Source of the DNA: Bacteroidales bacterium
GTDB lineage: Bacteria > Bacteroidota > Bacteroidia > Bacteroidales > Muribaculaceae
Assembly (NCBI GenBank): GCA_910575615.1
Contig: CAJTEX010000010.1
Location: 52,283-116,282 of the forward strand
Direction: 5' to 3'
Length of the DNA: 64,000 bases
Made by a program: the position numbers and the translations under genes. Shown here one piece after another: positions 35,979 to 45,422 of this stretch. The first letter of the stretch is position 1. Every line of letters starts with the position of its first letter. The notes beneath the pieces are model-generated. The model searched no databases, was not told where the DNA came from, and saw only the letters and a list, made by a program, of their open reading frames with translations.

Positions 35979-38900
35979 TCAGAAAGTCACGTTGAGGCCG
36001 AAAGTCACATTGGTGGAGATGGGGTAGCCGAAGTTGGGGTTCTCGGGGTCGACACCGGTGAATTTGCGGCTCTTGATGGTCAGCACGTTCTGGGCGCTGA
36101 CATAGAAGCGGAGCTTCTGCATGCGGATTTTGGAGGCGAGTTTGGAGGGGAGGACATAGCCTACCTGCACGTTGCGCAGCTTGAGGAATGAGCCATCCTC
36201 GACAAAGTAGGTCGACACGCGTTTCTCATTGTTGGAGTCGGTGCGGCTCAGGGCGGGGATGTCGCTGTTGGGGTTGAGGGGCGACCAGGCCTGCAGCAGT
36301 CGTTCACCCTTGTTGAGGAAACCGATGTTGAGTCCGCTCCAGAGGTCAGTCTGCTTCTTGAAGTCGGAAATCACATCCTGGCCGGCGGCTCCTTGCCAGA
36401 ACATCGAGAAGTCGAAGTCGCGGTATTGCAGATAGAGGTTCAGGCCGTAGGTGAAGTCGGGGGTCGGGTCGTAGATCCAGTCCTGGTCGGCCTCGGTGAT
36501 GCGTCCGTCGCCGTCGAGGTCGCGCCAGCGGATGCGTCCCGGGGCTGCCCCCTCCTGTATGGCGTGGTTGTCGACCTCCTCCTGCGAGCGGAAGATGCCG
36601 TCGGCGATGTAGCCCGCCTGCGCGCCGAATGAGTGGCCTATGACGCTGTAGACCCCGTTGCCTCCGAAAGTGCCGTTGGCGGCCACAGTGGTGGGCAGTT
36701 TGGTGATTTTGTTGCGGTACGCGGCAATGTTGCCAGTGACCTCATAGCGGAGACCGTAGGATGTCGTGTTGCGGAATCCGAGATTAAGCTCGATACCCCG
36801 GTTTTTCATCTCTCCGGCATTGATCCATTGTGTCGAGCCTTCACCCATGGCGGCGATGCCGGCCATCTGCACCAGTATGTCGGATGTCTTCTTGTGGTAG
36901 AGGTCGAGCGAGCCGAAAAGGCGGTTGCCCATCATGGCCCAGTCGAGTCCGAGGTTGATCTGTGTGGTGGTCTCCCACTTGATGTCGGGGTTGCCGATCT
37001 GGTCGCGCTTGAAGCCCGAGGGGAGTATGCCTCCGCCGTTGGAGCCTGTGATGTCGTAGGATGTGCCGTAGCTCGAACCGCCGTTGGCGCTCACGCCGTA
37101 GTTGGGGACATAGACGAAGTAGCGGGCGAGGTTGCTGATTTCCTGGTTACCGGTCTGGCCCCATGAGAAACGCAGCTTGAGGTCGTCGAGCCAGGTCTGG
37201 TCGCGCAGGAATGACTCGTTGTTGATTCTCCAGCCCAGAGAGAAGGAGGGGAATGTGGCATAGCGGTTGTTGGCACCGAAGCGTGAGGAGCCGTCATGGC
37301 GCACGGTCACCCCGAGGAGGTAGCGGTCGTCAAAGGAGTAGTTGGCCTTGGCGAAGAATGACACCAGCGAGTAGCCGTCGCCGGAGCCGTATGCCTGGGC
37401 GGTGCCTGTGCCTGCGTTGGGCCACATGTAGTCGGGGTTGAGCACAGCGAAGTCGGTCTTGTAGCCTGAGAACCATGTGGAGGTCTCGCGTATAAGCTCC
37501 ATACCGCCGAGGATGTCGAAGTGGTTTTTGCGGAAGTCGATGTTGTAGCTGGCCACAAGGTTCCACATCCAGCGGGTCCAGTGCTCCTGCTTCGCCTCCA
37601 CGGCGTTGGTGGTGTTGGCCACAGTGCCTTCGGTCACAGGATAGGTGAAAATGCGCTGCTCCTTCTGAGAGTAGTCGAGGCCGAATGTGGTCTTGACGTT
37701 GAATCCCTTGAAGGGGTTGACATTGACATATGCGTCGCCGAAGAGTCGCCAGTATTTGTAGCGGTTGTCTTTGTTGCGTTCGAGACGGGCCAGCGGGTTC
37801 TCGCGGTCGGGGTAGCCGCCGACAGGCCCGGCGAACTCGCCGGTGGTGGTGTAGACAGGCAGCGAGGGATTGAACTGCAGCACATTCTCGAGGAATCCGC
37901 CGGGGGCCTGCAGCTCGTCGGTGCGGTTGAGGGTGAAATGCTCACCGATGGTAAGGATGGAGAAGGGCTTGAACTCGGTGTTGATTCGTGCCGAGAAACG
38001 CTCGAAGTCGGAATACTTGATGACACCGAGGTTTTTGTAGTAGCCCAGCGAGAAGAACGCGCTCATCTTGTCGGAGGAGCCGCTGACGGTCAGGTTGTAG
38101 TTCTGTATGAGACCGGTGCGGGTGGTCTGGTCAAACCAGTCGGTGTCAGCAGCCGGTGTGATGCCTGCGTCGTCGAGATATTTGTTCATCGAGATGGAGT
38201 TGAGCACCGGGTTGCCCGCAGCGTCATAGCCCCAGTTGTAACGGTAACCCAGGCCGTTGGTGTTGGGATCCTGTCCGTCGTTGACATAGGCCTGCCACAT
38301 GGCCTGGCCGAAGCCCTGGGCATTGAGCACCTTCATACGGTTGGCGTAGAACTGGGCGGCGATTGACGCGTCGAGGGTCACGCGGATGTCTTTGCCCCTC
38401 TTGGTGGTGATGATGATCACACCGTTGGCGGCCCTGGAGCCGTAGATTGATGCGGACGCTGCGTCTTTCAGCACCTGTATTGACTCTATGTCACCGGGGT
38501 TGAGCTCATGCATGCCCGACTTTGTGGGGACTCCGTCGATGATATACAGCGGGTCGTTGTTGTTGAGTGTGCCGATACCACGGATGCGCACCGTCGATGC
38601 TCCCGACGGATTTCCGTCGGCCGAGATGTTCATGCCGGGCACACGTCCCTGGAGGGCTTTGATAGGGTTGTTTTCATTCTGCTTGGCGATTTCGTTGACA
38701 TCAACGGCGGTGATAGCGCCGGTCACGTCGGCCTTGCGCTGCACCGAGTAGCCGACGACGACAACCTCGTCAAGCACCTCGGAGTTCTCTTCGAGGATGA
38801 TTTTCATGGTTGGTGCGGCCAACAGTGTCTGCGGTTTGTAGCCTACATAGCTGACTGTGATTTTTGAGCCTTGAGGCACCGTCAGCTCGAAGTTGCCGTC

Positions 38901-39071
38901 GATGTCGGTCGCCGCTCCGGCCGCGCCTCCTGTGTCGGAAATCACGCTTGCGCCGATCAGCGGCTCATCGTCGGTGGCCGAGACTACTGTCCCTTGCACG
39001 GTGATGCTTTGCGCGTTCATCATGACTGCGCTGATGAACAGAAGCAATGCGCTGAGAATTGATTTTTTCAT
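35979..39071 (-). CDS. SusC/RagA family TonB-linked outer-membrane transporter
   Basis: 1030 residues from ATG 39071 (MKKSILSALLLF). Signal peptide, N-terminal carboxypeptidase-D-regulatory-like domain (QGTVVSATDDEPLIGASVI), TonB-box-like EVVVVGYSVQRKADVTGAI, plug with RGIGTLNNNDPLYIIDGVP and IYGSRAANGVIIITTKRG, then a beta-barrel ending in NVTFGLNVTF with a terminal aromatic. It moves oligosaccharides across the outer membrane using TonB energy. First gene of the locus under a promoter controlled presumably by the neighbouring regulator. Confidence 0.98.
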   Translation of the reverse strand: MKKSILSALLLFISAVMMNAQSITVQGTVVSATDDEPLIGASVISDTGGAAGAATDIDGNFELTVPQGSKITVSYVGYKPQTLLAAPTMKIILEENSEVLDEVVVVGYSVQRKADVTGAITAVDVNEIAKQNENNPIKALQGRVPGMNISADGNPSGASTVRIRGIGTLNNNDPLYIIDGVPTKSGMHELNPGDIESIQVLKDAASASIYGSRAANGVIIITTKRGKDIRVTLDASIAAQFYANRMKVLNAQGFGQAMWQAYVNDGQDPNTNGLGYRYNWGYDAAGNPVLNSISMNKYLDDAGITPAADTDWFDQTTRTGLIQNYNLTVSGSSDKMSAFFSLGYYKNLGVIKYSDFERFSARINTEFKPFSILTIGEHFTLNRTDELQAPGGFLENVLQFNPSLPVYTTTGEFAGPVGGYPDRENPLARLERNKDNRYKYWRLFGDAYVNVNPFKGFNVKTTFGLDYSQKEQRIFTYPVTEGTVANTTNAVEAKQEHWTRWMWNLVASYNIDFRKNHFDILGGMELIRETSTWFSGYKTDFAVLNPDYMWPNAGTGTAQAYGSGDGYSLVSFFAKANYSFDDRYLLGVTVRHDGSSRFGANNRYATFPSFSLGWRINNESFLRDQTWLDDLKLRFSWGQTGNQEISNLARYFVYVPNYGVSANGGSSYGTSYDITGSNGGGILPSGFKRDQIGNPDIKWETTTQINLGLDWAMMGNRLFGSLDLYHKKTSDILVQMAGIAAMGEGSTQWINAGEMKNRGIELNLGFRNTTSYGLRYEVTGNIAAYRNKITKLPTTVAANGTFGGNGVYSVIGHSFGAQAGYIADGIFRSQEEVDNHAIQEGAAPGRIRWRDLDGDGRITEADQDWIYDPTPDFTYGLNLYLQYRDFDFSMFWQGAAGQDVISDFKKQTDLWSGLNIGFLNKGERLLQAWSPLNPNSDIPALSRTDSNNEKRVSTYFVEDGSFLKLRNVQVGYVLPSKLASKIRMQKLRFYVSAQNVLTIKSRKFTGVDPENPNFGYPISTNVTFGLNVTF

Positions 39072-39100
39072 GTTTAAGGTTTGTGATAAAAGATTTGCCG

Positions 39101-39108
39101 CAAAGTTA
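39101..39108 (-). promoter_or_regulatory. -7 box of the susC promoter
   Basis: TAACTTTG on the minus strand, 30 nt before the susC ATG. No TTTG at the -33 position, which fits an activator-dependent promoter. The region 39110-39294 between regulator and susC would hold the regulator's binding site; I could not identify its repeat. Confidence 0.5.
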
Positions 39109-39294
39109 AGGAGACACACCTCGCCGGGGAGATAAACATTTCAGTGTCTGATGGTAAAAAATCGGCATTGAGGGAAATTTGAAAGGCTTCTCCGCTTTTT
39201 TGAAAACGTGTAGGGGGCGGATTGTCCCGTCGGGTGTGCCGGAAAAATCATAAGTAAGAATGTGTGGTGGCTCCCCTTGGCGGTGGCGTGAGGG

Positions 39295-42114
39295 TCAGAT
39301 GCGGTTGCGGATGTCGGAAGGGGCCTCGCCGTATAGGTCGCGGTAGCATTTCGAGAAGTAGGCCGGCGTGGAGAAACCCACGGCGTAGGCAATCTCAGAA
39401 ATAGAGCGGTCGGTGGAGAGCAGCAGTCTGCGGGCCTCTTTCAGGCGCAGGTTGCGGATAAGCTCAACGGGGGTGTAATTGGTGAGGGCCTTGATTTTGC
39501 GTGAGAACTGCGAGGTGCCGAGGTGCATCATAGAGGCGACTTTCTCGACCCCGAAGTCGCGGTCGGCCATCTCCGTGGCCACGATTCGGAGGAATTCCGC
39601 ATAGAAGTCGCTGTCGATTGCCGTAGGGGATGATGGCTGGATGTCGGCCGACGCGACTCCGGTGGCTGCAGTCCTGGATTTGACTGCCGCCGGGTTGCTG
39701 TAAAGGTCGCGGATGCGGCGGCGGTTGGCGACAAGGTTGCGACACCGGGCCGCGAGCATATCCCCGCTGAATGGCTTGGGAATGTAGGCGTCGGCTCCGC
39801 TCTCGTAGCCCTTTAGGCGCTGCTCGTCGAGCGAACAGGCTGTGAGCATCAACACCGGGATGTGGCTCGTGGCTACCTCTGACTTCAGGATGGCGCAGCA
39901 CTGAAGGCCGTCCATGACCGGCATCATCACGTCGCAGATGATTATGTCGGGGGTGTATTTGGCGGCGAGCTTGACTCCTTGCTGGCCGTTGGTGGCGGTC
40001 AGGATGTTGTACTCTCCCGACAGCAGGTCTGTGACCAGGGTCAGGATTTCCCTGTTGTCGTCTATGGCCAGCAAAAGAGGCTTGGACTCATCGAATGTCG
40101 CTATTGTCTTCGGCTCATCATGGTCGGCGGTGTCGCAGAGGTCGAGAGCCTCGGCAGATGACGTGGCGGATGCTGGCTCAGAGGGTTTGTAGGCGCTGCC
40201 TGCGCAGTGGGTCACCGGCAGGGTGATGCGGAAACAGGAGCCGTGGCCCACCTCGCTCTCCACCGAGATTGTGCCGCCATGCAGCTCCACGAAGGCGCGT
40301 GTCAGGGCAAGCCCGATGCCTGAGCCTCCGGCCTTGACCTTGTCGCCCTGGTAGAAGCGGTCGAAGATTCTTGACAGGTCGGCTTGCGGGATTCCGCATC
40401 CGGTATCGGTCACCGAGATGTTGATTGCCTTGTCGTCGCATGAGCAGGCCACGGTGATTTCCCCCTTGGGAGGGGTGGCCTTGAAGGCGTTGGAGATGAT
40501 GTTGAACATCACGCGTTCGAGTTTCTCGACATCGACGGCGGCTGTGGTCGGCCCGGCCTGGGATATGTCGGTGGAGAGCCGTATGTCGTGCTTGCGGGCC
40601 AGTTCGTTGAAGGATGCTGTCCAGTCGGCAATCAGCTGCCGGAAGTCAGATTCGGCGAGGTTGAGGTCGAGGCGGCCATTCTCATATTTCCGGAAGTCGA
40701 GAATCTGGTCGATGAGACGGCGCAGGATTCTGACATTCCTTGAGGCAAGCCCGACCAGCGACTTGTCGCGAGGGGTGAGATAGTCGGCCCGTGAGAGCTG
40801 TTCGACAGGCTCGGCTATCAGGGTCAGGGGTGTGCGCAGGTCGTGCGACACATTGGTGAAAAACACAAGCTTCGAGCTGGTGGCCTTGTCGAGCCGGTCA
40901 TACAGCTCTTTCTGCTTGTCACGTTCAAGTTCAAGCTGGCGGTTCTTTTCAAGCAAGGCTTGCTGATGTCGTCCACGCTGCCAGAAGAGCCTTATAAACA
41001 GGAATGTGATCAGCAGCAGAAGCACCATGATCAGGATGGCGGAGTAGAGCAGGGTGGTCTGGGTGGAATATTTGGCCCAGTAATCATCGACCATCTCCTT
41101 GAGTCTGACCACCATCTGTGTCTGCTGGCCTATCATCTCCTCCTGTTGCATGAGAATCCCGGCGTTGCTTAGGTCGACAGCCGGGGCAGGCGGCAGTATC
41201 ACCTCGCGTTCGTAGGGCTTCCCGTCGAGTATGGCAAGGGCGGTCTGCAGCAGCAGATGGCCATAAGTCGGGTAGAGGAAAGTCGCGTCAATCACCGAGT
41301 CGGCCACGGCCTTGATGCCGACATCCTTTGCCCCGTCGATGCCGAGAATCGTAATTCCGTCGAGTCCGTGGCGGCTGACAACTTCGGCTGCCGCGATCGC
41401 CATGGCGTCGCTGTGGGAGTAGATGAGGTCTATGCCAGGGTCGCGGGTCAATATCGAGTCGACCATTCGGGCGGCTGTGTCAGGATTCCACCGCGCATAT
41501 GCTGTGGCGACGATTCGCTTTCCGGGGTCTTTGGCAATCACCTCGGCGAATCCCCTGTGGCGCCCAGTCGCGGATGTCAGGGTAGTGTCCCCCATGATTT
41601 CGAGAATCTGGGCCTCGCGGGGCAGGAGGCTTATTGCATATTCCCCGGCCTCTTTTCCTATCTGGGAGTTGTCGACCTCGATATGGGCCGTGTAGCAGTC
41701 GCCATTGACCCGTCGGTCGAAGGTCACCACCGGTATTCCTCGGTCAAACGCCTCTTTGATGGCCGGAGTGACCTTGTCGGCATCTACCGGGTTGACAATC
41801 AGTAGGTCTATGTCCTTGTCGAGGAAATAGCGTATGTCGTTGATTTGCTGGTCGGCGTCATCGTCGGCCGAGCGGATTTCGACCGTGGCATTGTCATGAA
41901 ACAGCAGTTCGCGCTCGATTTCGTCGTTGGTGGCCCATCTCCAGGGGTCGGAGCTGCATTGCACAACCCCGATATGATGCTCTTTCGCGTTGCCTCCCGA
42001 ACAGCCTGACAGCATCCAGCCAATGGCAGCCGCCAGTATTGACAGCAACAGGGAGAATGCCATGCAAGAAATATTCCTATGTGTCGATTGTATTATGCGT
42101 AATGCCATGGTCAT
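39295..42114 (-). CDS. Hybrid two-component regulator with periplasmic sugar-binding domain (BT1754-like)
   Basis: 939 residues. An N-terminal hydrophobic stretch ends in LSGC (Cys38), then a LacI/ribose-binding-protein type sensor (about 46-320: HIGVVQCSSDPW, DLLIVNPVD, TFDRRVNGDCYTAHIEVDNSQIG, ILGIDG). A membrane helix (354-378) leads to HisKA with His424 (FTNVSHDLRTPL), the ATPase domain (SNAFKATP, DTGCGIP, GSGIGLAL), a receiver (679-795, Asp728) and an AraC-type DNA-binding domain (833-939). BT1754 of B. thetaiotaomicron, with the same layout, binds fructose and turns on the fructan locus. It lies directly upstream of susC. Confidence 0.95.
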   Translation of the reverse strand: MTMALRIIQSTHRNISCMAFSLLLSILAAAIGWMLSGCSGGNAKEHHIGVVQCSSDPWRWATNDEIERELLFHDNATVEIRSADDDADQQINDIRYFLDKDIDLLIVNPVDADKVTPAIKEAFDRGIPVVTFDRRVNGDCYTAHIEVDNSQIGKEAGEYAISLLPREAQILEIMGDTTLTSATGRHRGFAEVIAKDPGKRIVATAYARWNPDTAARMVDSILTRDPGIDLIYSHSDAMAIAAAEVVSRHGLDGITILGIDGAKDVGIKAVADSVIDATFLYPTYGHLLLQTALAILDGKPYEREVILPPAPAVDLSNAGILMQQEEMIGQQTQMVVRLKEMVDDYWAKYSTQTTLLYSAILIMVLLLLITFLFIRLFWQRGRHQQALLEKNRQLELERDKQKELYDRLDKATSSKLVFFTNVSHDLRTPLTLIAEPVEQLSRADYLTPRDKSLVGLASRNVRILRRLIDQILDFRKYENGRLDLNLAESDFRQLIADWTASFNELARKHDIRLSTDISQAGPTTAAVDVEKLERVMFNIISNAFKATPPKGEITVACSCDDKAINISVTDTGCGIPQADLSRIFDRFYQGDKVKAGGSGIGLALTRAFVELHGGTISVESEVGHGSCFRITLPVTHCAGSAYKPSEPASATSSAEALDLCDTADHDEPKTIATFDESKPLLLAIDDNREILTLVTDLLSGEYNILTATNGQQGVKLAAKYTPDIIICDVMMPVMDGLQCCAILKSEVATSHIPVLMLTACSLDEQRLKGYESGADAYIPKPFSGDMLAARCRNLVANRRRIRDLYSNPAAVKSRTAATGVASADIQPSSPTAIDSDFYAEFLRIVATEMADRDFGVEKVASMMHLGTSQFSRKIKALTNYTPVELIRNLRLKEARRLLLSTDRSISEIAYAVGFSTPAYFSKCYRDLYGEAPSDIRNRI

Positions 42115-42128
42115 TAGATTCGTGATGG

Positions 42129-42136
42129 CAAAGATA
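42129..42136 (-). promoter_or_regulatory. -7 box for the hybrid regulator
   Basis: TATCTTTG on the minus strand, 14 nt before ATG 42114, implying a nearly leaderless mRNA. Confidence 0.45.
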
Positions 42137-42223
42137 GGTCAAAAATTCCAATTCGCCACATTTCGGGAGGTGAAAAAATAGATTATGCGGGATGGCCAGA
42201 ACCTCGATTCCGGGAAAAATGTT

Positions 42224-42231
42224 TAACTTTG
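42224..42231 (+). promoter_or_regulatory. -7 box for vsr
   Basis: TAACTTTG, 21 nt before ATG 42253. It excludes the upstream in-frame ATG at 42229, which overlaps the box. Confidence 0.5.
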
Positions 42232-42252
42232 AGGACTGCACGACATGACAGG

Positions 42253-42801
42253 ATGGATATCTGGAGCAAAGAGAAACGGTCACAGGTGATGGCGAGGATA
42301 CGCGGGCGCGACACGAAGCCCGAGATTCTCGTCAGGCGCTATCTTTACGCGAGGGGATACAGGTTCCGCAAGAATGTAAAGGGGCTGCCTGGCACCCCCG
42401 ACATCGTGTTGCGCAAATACCGTGTTGCGATTTTCGTGCACGGGTGTTTCTGGCATGGCCATGAGGAGGACGGGAAGATACCTGAGACCAACCGTGAGTT
42501 CTGGCTGGCCAAAATCAACCGCAACAAGGAGCGCGACAGACGCGACAAGGAGAGATTGCTGGCTATGGGGTGGTCGGTGGTGACGATATGGGAGTGCCAG
42601 CTCAAGCCGGCCGTGAGGCAGCGTACCCTGTCGGGGCTGGAGTATTACCTCAATCACAATTTCCTGCGGCTGCAGCGTATGAAGAAGCCTTCGCCGAGGC
42701 CATATGCCGCCACAGAGACTGCTGACGAGGTTGCCGCTATGGCCGCCGAACCTGCCGGCGGCTATGTCGGGTCAGCGGGGGCGGTAGATGAGGGTCATTG
42801 A
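42253..42801 (+). CDS. vsr: Very-short-patch mismatch repair endonuclease (Vsr)
   Basis: 182 residues from ATG 42253 (MDIWSKEKRSQVMARIRGRDTKPE, the family opening). Catalytic and zinc positions are visible: Asp50 in GLPGTPDIV, His63, Cys65 and His68 in FVHGCFWHGH. Vsr nicks next to T:G mismatches left by deamination of 5-methylcytosine. It is normally next to a cytosine-C5 methylase, but here no methylase adjoins; the nearest one is about 15 kb away. The last 30 nt overlap the tail of the converging M16 gene, and the C-terminal 35 residues look like a low-complexity extension beyond the fold. Confidence 0.93.
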   Translation: MDIWSKEKRSQVMARIRGRDTKPEILVRRYLYARGYRFRKNVKGLPGTPDIVLRKYRVAIFVHGCFWHGHEEDGKIPETNREFWLAKINRNKERDRRDKERLLAMGWSVVTIWECQLKPAVRQRTLSGLEYYLNHNFLRLQRMKKPSPRPYAATETADEVAAMAAEPAGGYVGSAGAVDEGH

Positions 42802-44007
42802 CCGCGATGGGGAGAGGATGTCGGCGGCGACGGCGCGCAGATGCTCCGGGGTGATCGCGCGGTAGCGCGGCAAAATGTCATCGATATTCTCATCATGGAT
42901 TTCAGCTATGGCGAGTGACTGGGCTTTCTGCAATGGATTCATCATTGAGAACACGCGGTCGCTCTCAAGTCGGTTGACACATCTTGAGAGTTCGGCCGGG
43001 TCTACCTCCGACTCGGTGAGCTGGCGCAGCTCGTCGTTTATGGCCCGGATGGCCGCCTGCTCCGCTTCAGGGCCCTGGTCAAGCAGCTTGGCGTTGACAA
43101 GGAGCAACCCCGGATGCTCGGTGCCGAGGATGGAGGCATCCACATCCGAGAAGAGTTTGCCGGGCATCAGCAGTCGGCGGTAGAAGCGTGACGACTGGCC
43201 GTTGGCGAGTATGTCAGTGATTAGGTCGGCGGCGACATATCCCGGCGACTTGTAGCCTCCCATCGGGTAGGCGATGGTGATGGCGGTCTGGGGGACATTG
43301 CCTGAGGTCTCGACAAGGCGGGGCGACGAAGGGAGGGCGGGATCAGTGAAGAGGCGTGGGGCGATTTCACGGCGGGGTATGTCGCCATACCATTTCGTGA
43401 CAAGTTCTTTGATCCGTCGGGGCTGTATGTTGCCCACGACCGACAACACGGCGTTGTTGGGCGCGTAATGGCTGTGGAACCACCGGCGGACATCTTCCTG
43501 GGTGGTCTTCTCGATGTCATGGAAGTCGCGTCCGATGACCGGCACCCCGTATGGATGGTCGGGATATGCCATGCCGAAAAGCAGGTGGCCCATGTCGCCG
43601 TAGGGGCGGTTGAGGCATACCTCCTTGAACTCCTCCACCACCACCGACCGCTGCACCTCAAGGGCTTTGTCTGAGAAGGCCAGCGACAGCATACGGTCGC
43701 TTTCGAGCCACAGGGCGGTCTCGATGTTGTGGGCCGGGATGACATCGTGGAAGCAGGTGAAGTCGTTGGAAGTCCACGCGTTGGATGATCCTCCGGCGGC
43801 CTGGAGCGGCGCGTCGAAGTCGGGGATGTTGACAGACCCACCGAACATCAGATGCTCAAACAGATGGGCGAGCCCGGTATGGTCGGGCGACTCGTCGCGG
43901 CCGCCGACATCATACAGGGTGTTGACCACCGCCATCGAGGCGGTGGGGTTGTAGCTGTGGATGACCCGCAGGCCGTTGGGTAGCGAGAATCGGTAGGTCT
44001 CAGTCAT
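42772..44007 (-). CDS. M16 family zinc peptidase
   Basis: 411 residues. The inverted zinc motif HxxEH is present (His48, Glu51, His52 in LAHLFEHLMF) with the distal Glu in RSVVVEEFKEV. The later segment NAVLSVVGNI and the C-terminal pseudo-peptidase half are complete, so this looks like a single-chain active subunit. It has no signal peptide. Substrates are unknown. It is the last gene of a leftward run (unknown protein, cyclophilin, M16), 48 nt after the cyclophilin gene. Confidence 0.95.
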   Translation of the reverse strand: MTETYRFSLPNGLRVIHSYNPTASMAVVNTLYDVGGRDESPDHTGLAHLFEHLMFGGSVNIPDFDAPLQAAGGSSNAWTSNDFTCFHDVIPAHNIETALWLESDRMLSLAFSDKALEVQRSVVVEEFKEVCLNRPYGDMGHLLFGMAYPDHPYGVPVIGRDFHDIEKTTQEDVRRWFHSHYAPNNAVLSVVGNIQPRRIKELVTKWYGDIPRREIAPRLFTDPALPSSPRLVETSGNVPQTAITIAYPMGGYKSPGYVAADLITDILANGQSSRFYRRLLMPGKLFSDVDASILGTEHPGLLLVNAKLLDQGPEAEQAAIRAINDELRQLTESEVDPAELSRCVNRLESDRVFSMMNPLQKAQSLAIAEIHDENIDDILPRYRAITPEHLRAVAADILSPSRSMTLIYRPR

Positions 44008-44055
44008 TTTTCTCTCTTTGTCTTGTCGTTTGTAAGGGGGATTGCCGACAGAGAC

Positions 44056-44943
44056 TTATTTCTTCACGACTCTCATCGAGATGATGCGGATGTCGTCGAG
44101 CGGACGGTCTTGTGAATTTGTCTGTGATTTCTCGATTTTATCGACCACATCCATTCCGCTGACAACCTCGCCGAAGACGGTGTACTGGCTGTCGAGATGT
44201 GGTGTGCCGCCGACTGTGGTGTATGCTTTCTTCTGCTCGGGGCTGAGTGAGGCCGGGTTCTCTGCGGCTTTCTGCTCGGTGATTGCCACCAGCTCATCCT
44301 GGAGGGCCTGGAGCGAGACCTGGTCGCGGTTCTTGCGCAGGGTGATGATGGAGTCGCGGTGTTGCTCGGCCAGCTGGTTGAAAATTTCCTGTTTGCGGGC
44401 CATCTGCAACTGCTTCTCCATCTGGGCGAGCTGCTGCTCGTTGTAAGCCTTTCCGGTGACGATGTAGAACTGCGACCCTGACGAGCGGCGTTCGGGGTTG
44501 ACCTGGTCACCCTGGCGGGCGGCGGCCAGCGCGCCGCGGTGGTGGAAATGGCGGGGATAAACGATTTCAGCCTCAAGGGTGTAGTCGGGGCCTCCCGAGC
44601 CGAGACGCGCGTTGGAGTCGGCGTTCTTGGAGTCGGGGTCTCCGGTCTGCACCATGAACTCGTTGATGACGCGGTGGAACAGCACGCCGTCGTAATATTT
44701 CTCTTTGACGAGTTTCAGGAAATTGTCGCGGTGGGCCGGGGTGTCGCCGAAGAGGTGCACCCTGATGTCGCCTACCGAGGTCTTGATGTCGACCAGCGCG
44801 TCACCTTTCTCGATGACGGGGGCTTCGGATGTGAGCTGGGAGGTCATGATGACTTTTGATTTTGTTCTGGAATAGGCGTATCCTCCCGCGAGAGCCACCA
44901 CGGCGGCTATCACCAGGAGCAGAGAGATGCGTTTGCGGTTCAT
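44056..44943 (-). CDS. Peptidyl-prolyl isomerase, cyclophilin type, with long insertion
   Basis: 295 residues from ATG 44943 (MNRKRISLLLV). A single N-terminal membrane helix anchors the domain to the inner membrane facing the periplasm. Cyclophilin segments: GDIRVHLFGDTPAHRDNFLKLV, YYDGVLFHRVINEFMVQTGD, SGSQFYIVTG and QYTVFGEVVSGMDVVDKI. Between SQFYIVTG and the last part is a Gln/Glu-rich helical insertion of about 80 residues, a feature of many Bacteroidota members. It should speed proline isomerisation in folding envelope proteins. The gene is 4 nt downstream of the unknown protein. Confidence 0.93.
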   Translation of the reverse strand: MNRKRISLLLVIAAVVALAGGYAYSRTKSKVIMTSQLTSEAPVIEKGDALVDIKTSVGDIRVHLFGDTPAHRDNFLKLVKEKYYDGVLFHRVINEFMVQTGDPDSKNADSNARLGSGGPDYTLEAEIVYPRHFHHRGALAAARQGDQVNPERRSSGSQFYIVTGKAYNEQQLAQMEKQLQMARKQEIFNQLAEQHRDSIITLRKNRDQVSLQALQDELVAITEQKAAENPASLSPEQKKAYTTVGGTPHLDSQYTVFGEVVSGMDVVDKIEKSQTNSQDRPLDDIRIISMRVVKK

Positions 44944-44947
44944 TGTT

Positions 44948-45325
44948 TCAGATTGCTGAGATGGGGAAGAGCCGTTTGTAGATGCGGCGGAAGTTGTCGT
45001 CGGTGGCCGACAGCTCCTCGGAGCGTTCGGCGTAGTCAGGGCCATACATCTGCCTGAGCATGTCGCCCAGGTAGCGGTGTTCGCGGTCCTTCTCGATGCC
45101 CGACTTGATGAGCCTGTCGATATGCGGGGCGAAAGCCGCCGGGTCGATGGCGAAGAGGTAACGGGCGGCCGAGATGACAAACTGGCCTGTGAGGTCTACT
45201 TTCTCCATGTTCTCGACCAGCCATGGGAGTTCGGGTTCCACGGTGTCGATGTGATTCGCGATATATTCATATGTGAGAAGTCCGTCGGGATCAGCGGAAA
45301 GCTTCTTTCTTGCTTCTTCTTCCAT
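44948..45325 (-). CDS. Conserved protein of unknown function
   Basis: 125 residues, acidic at the N-terminus (MEEEARKKLSADPDG), with Asp/Tyr-rich helices and no signal peptide or membrane segment. I do not recognise a family. A predicted promoter starts this small operon, and the cyclophilin gene follows after 4 nt, so it may be translationally linked to it. The regular helix lengths suggest an all-alpha cytoplasmic protein. Confidence 0.7.
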   Translation of the reverse strand: MEEEARKKLSADPDGLLTYEYIANHIDTVEPELPWLVENMEKVDLTGQFVISAARYLFAIDPAAFAPHIDRLIKSGIEKDREHRYLGDMLRQMYGPDYAERSEELSATDDNFRRIYKRLFPISAI

Positions 45326-45384
45326 GGTGTGATGGATAAGGAATTATTAAAAGTCTGCAGGCAGTCTGAAACCGATGCCTGCCG

Positions 45385-45392
45385 CAAAGTTA
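45385..45392 (-). promoter_or_regulatory. -7 box for the unknown-cyclophilin-M16 operon
   Basis: TAACTTTG on the minus strand about 60 nt before ATG 45325; weak -33. Confidence 0.45.
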
Positions 45393-45422
45393 GCATTTTT
45401 ATTTGAATCACACGCCGGTGTG

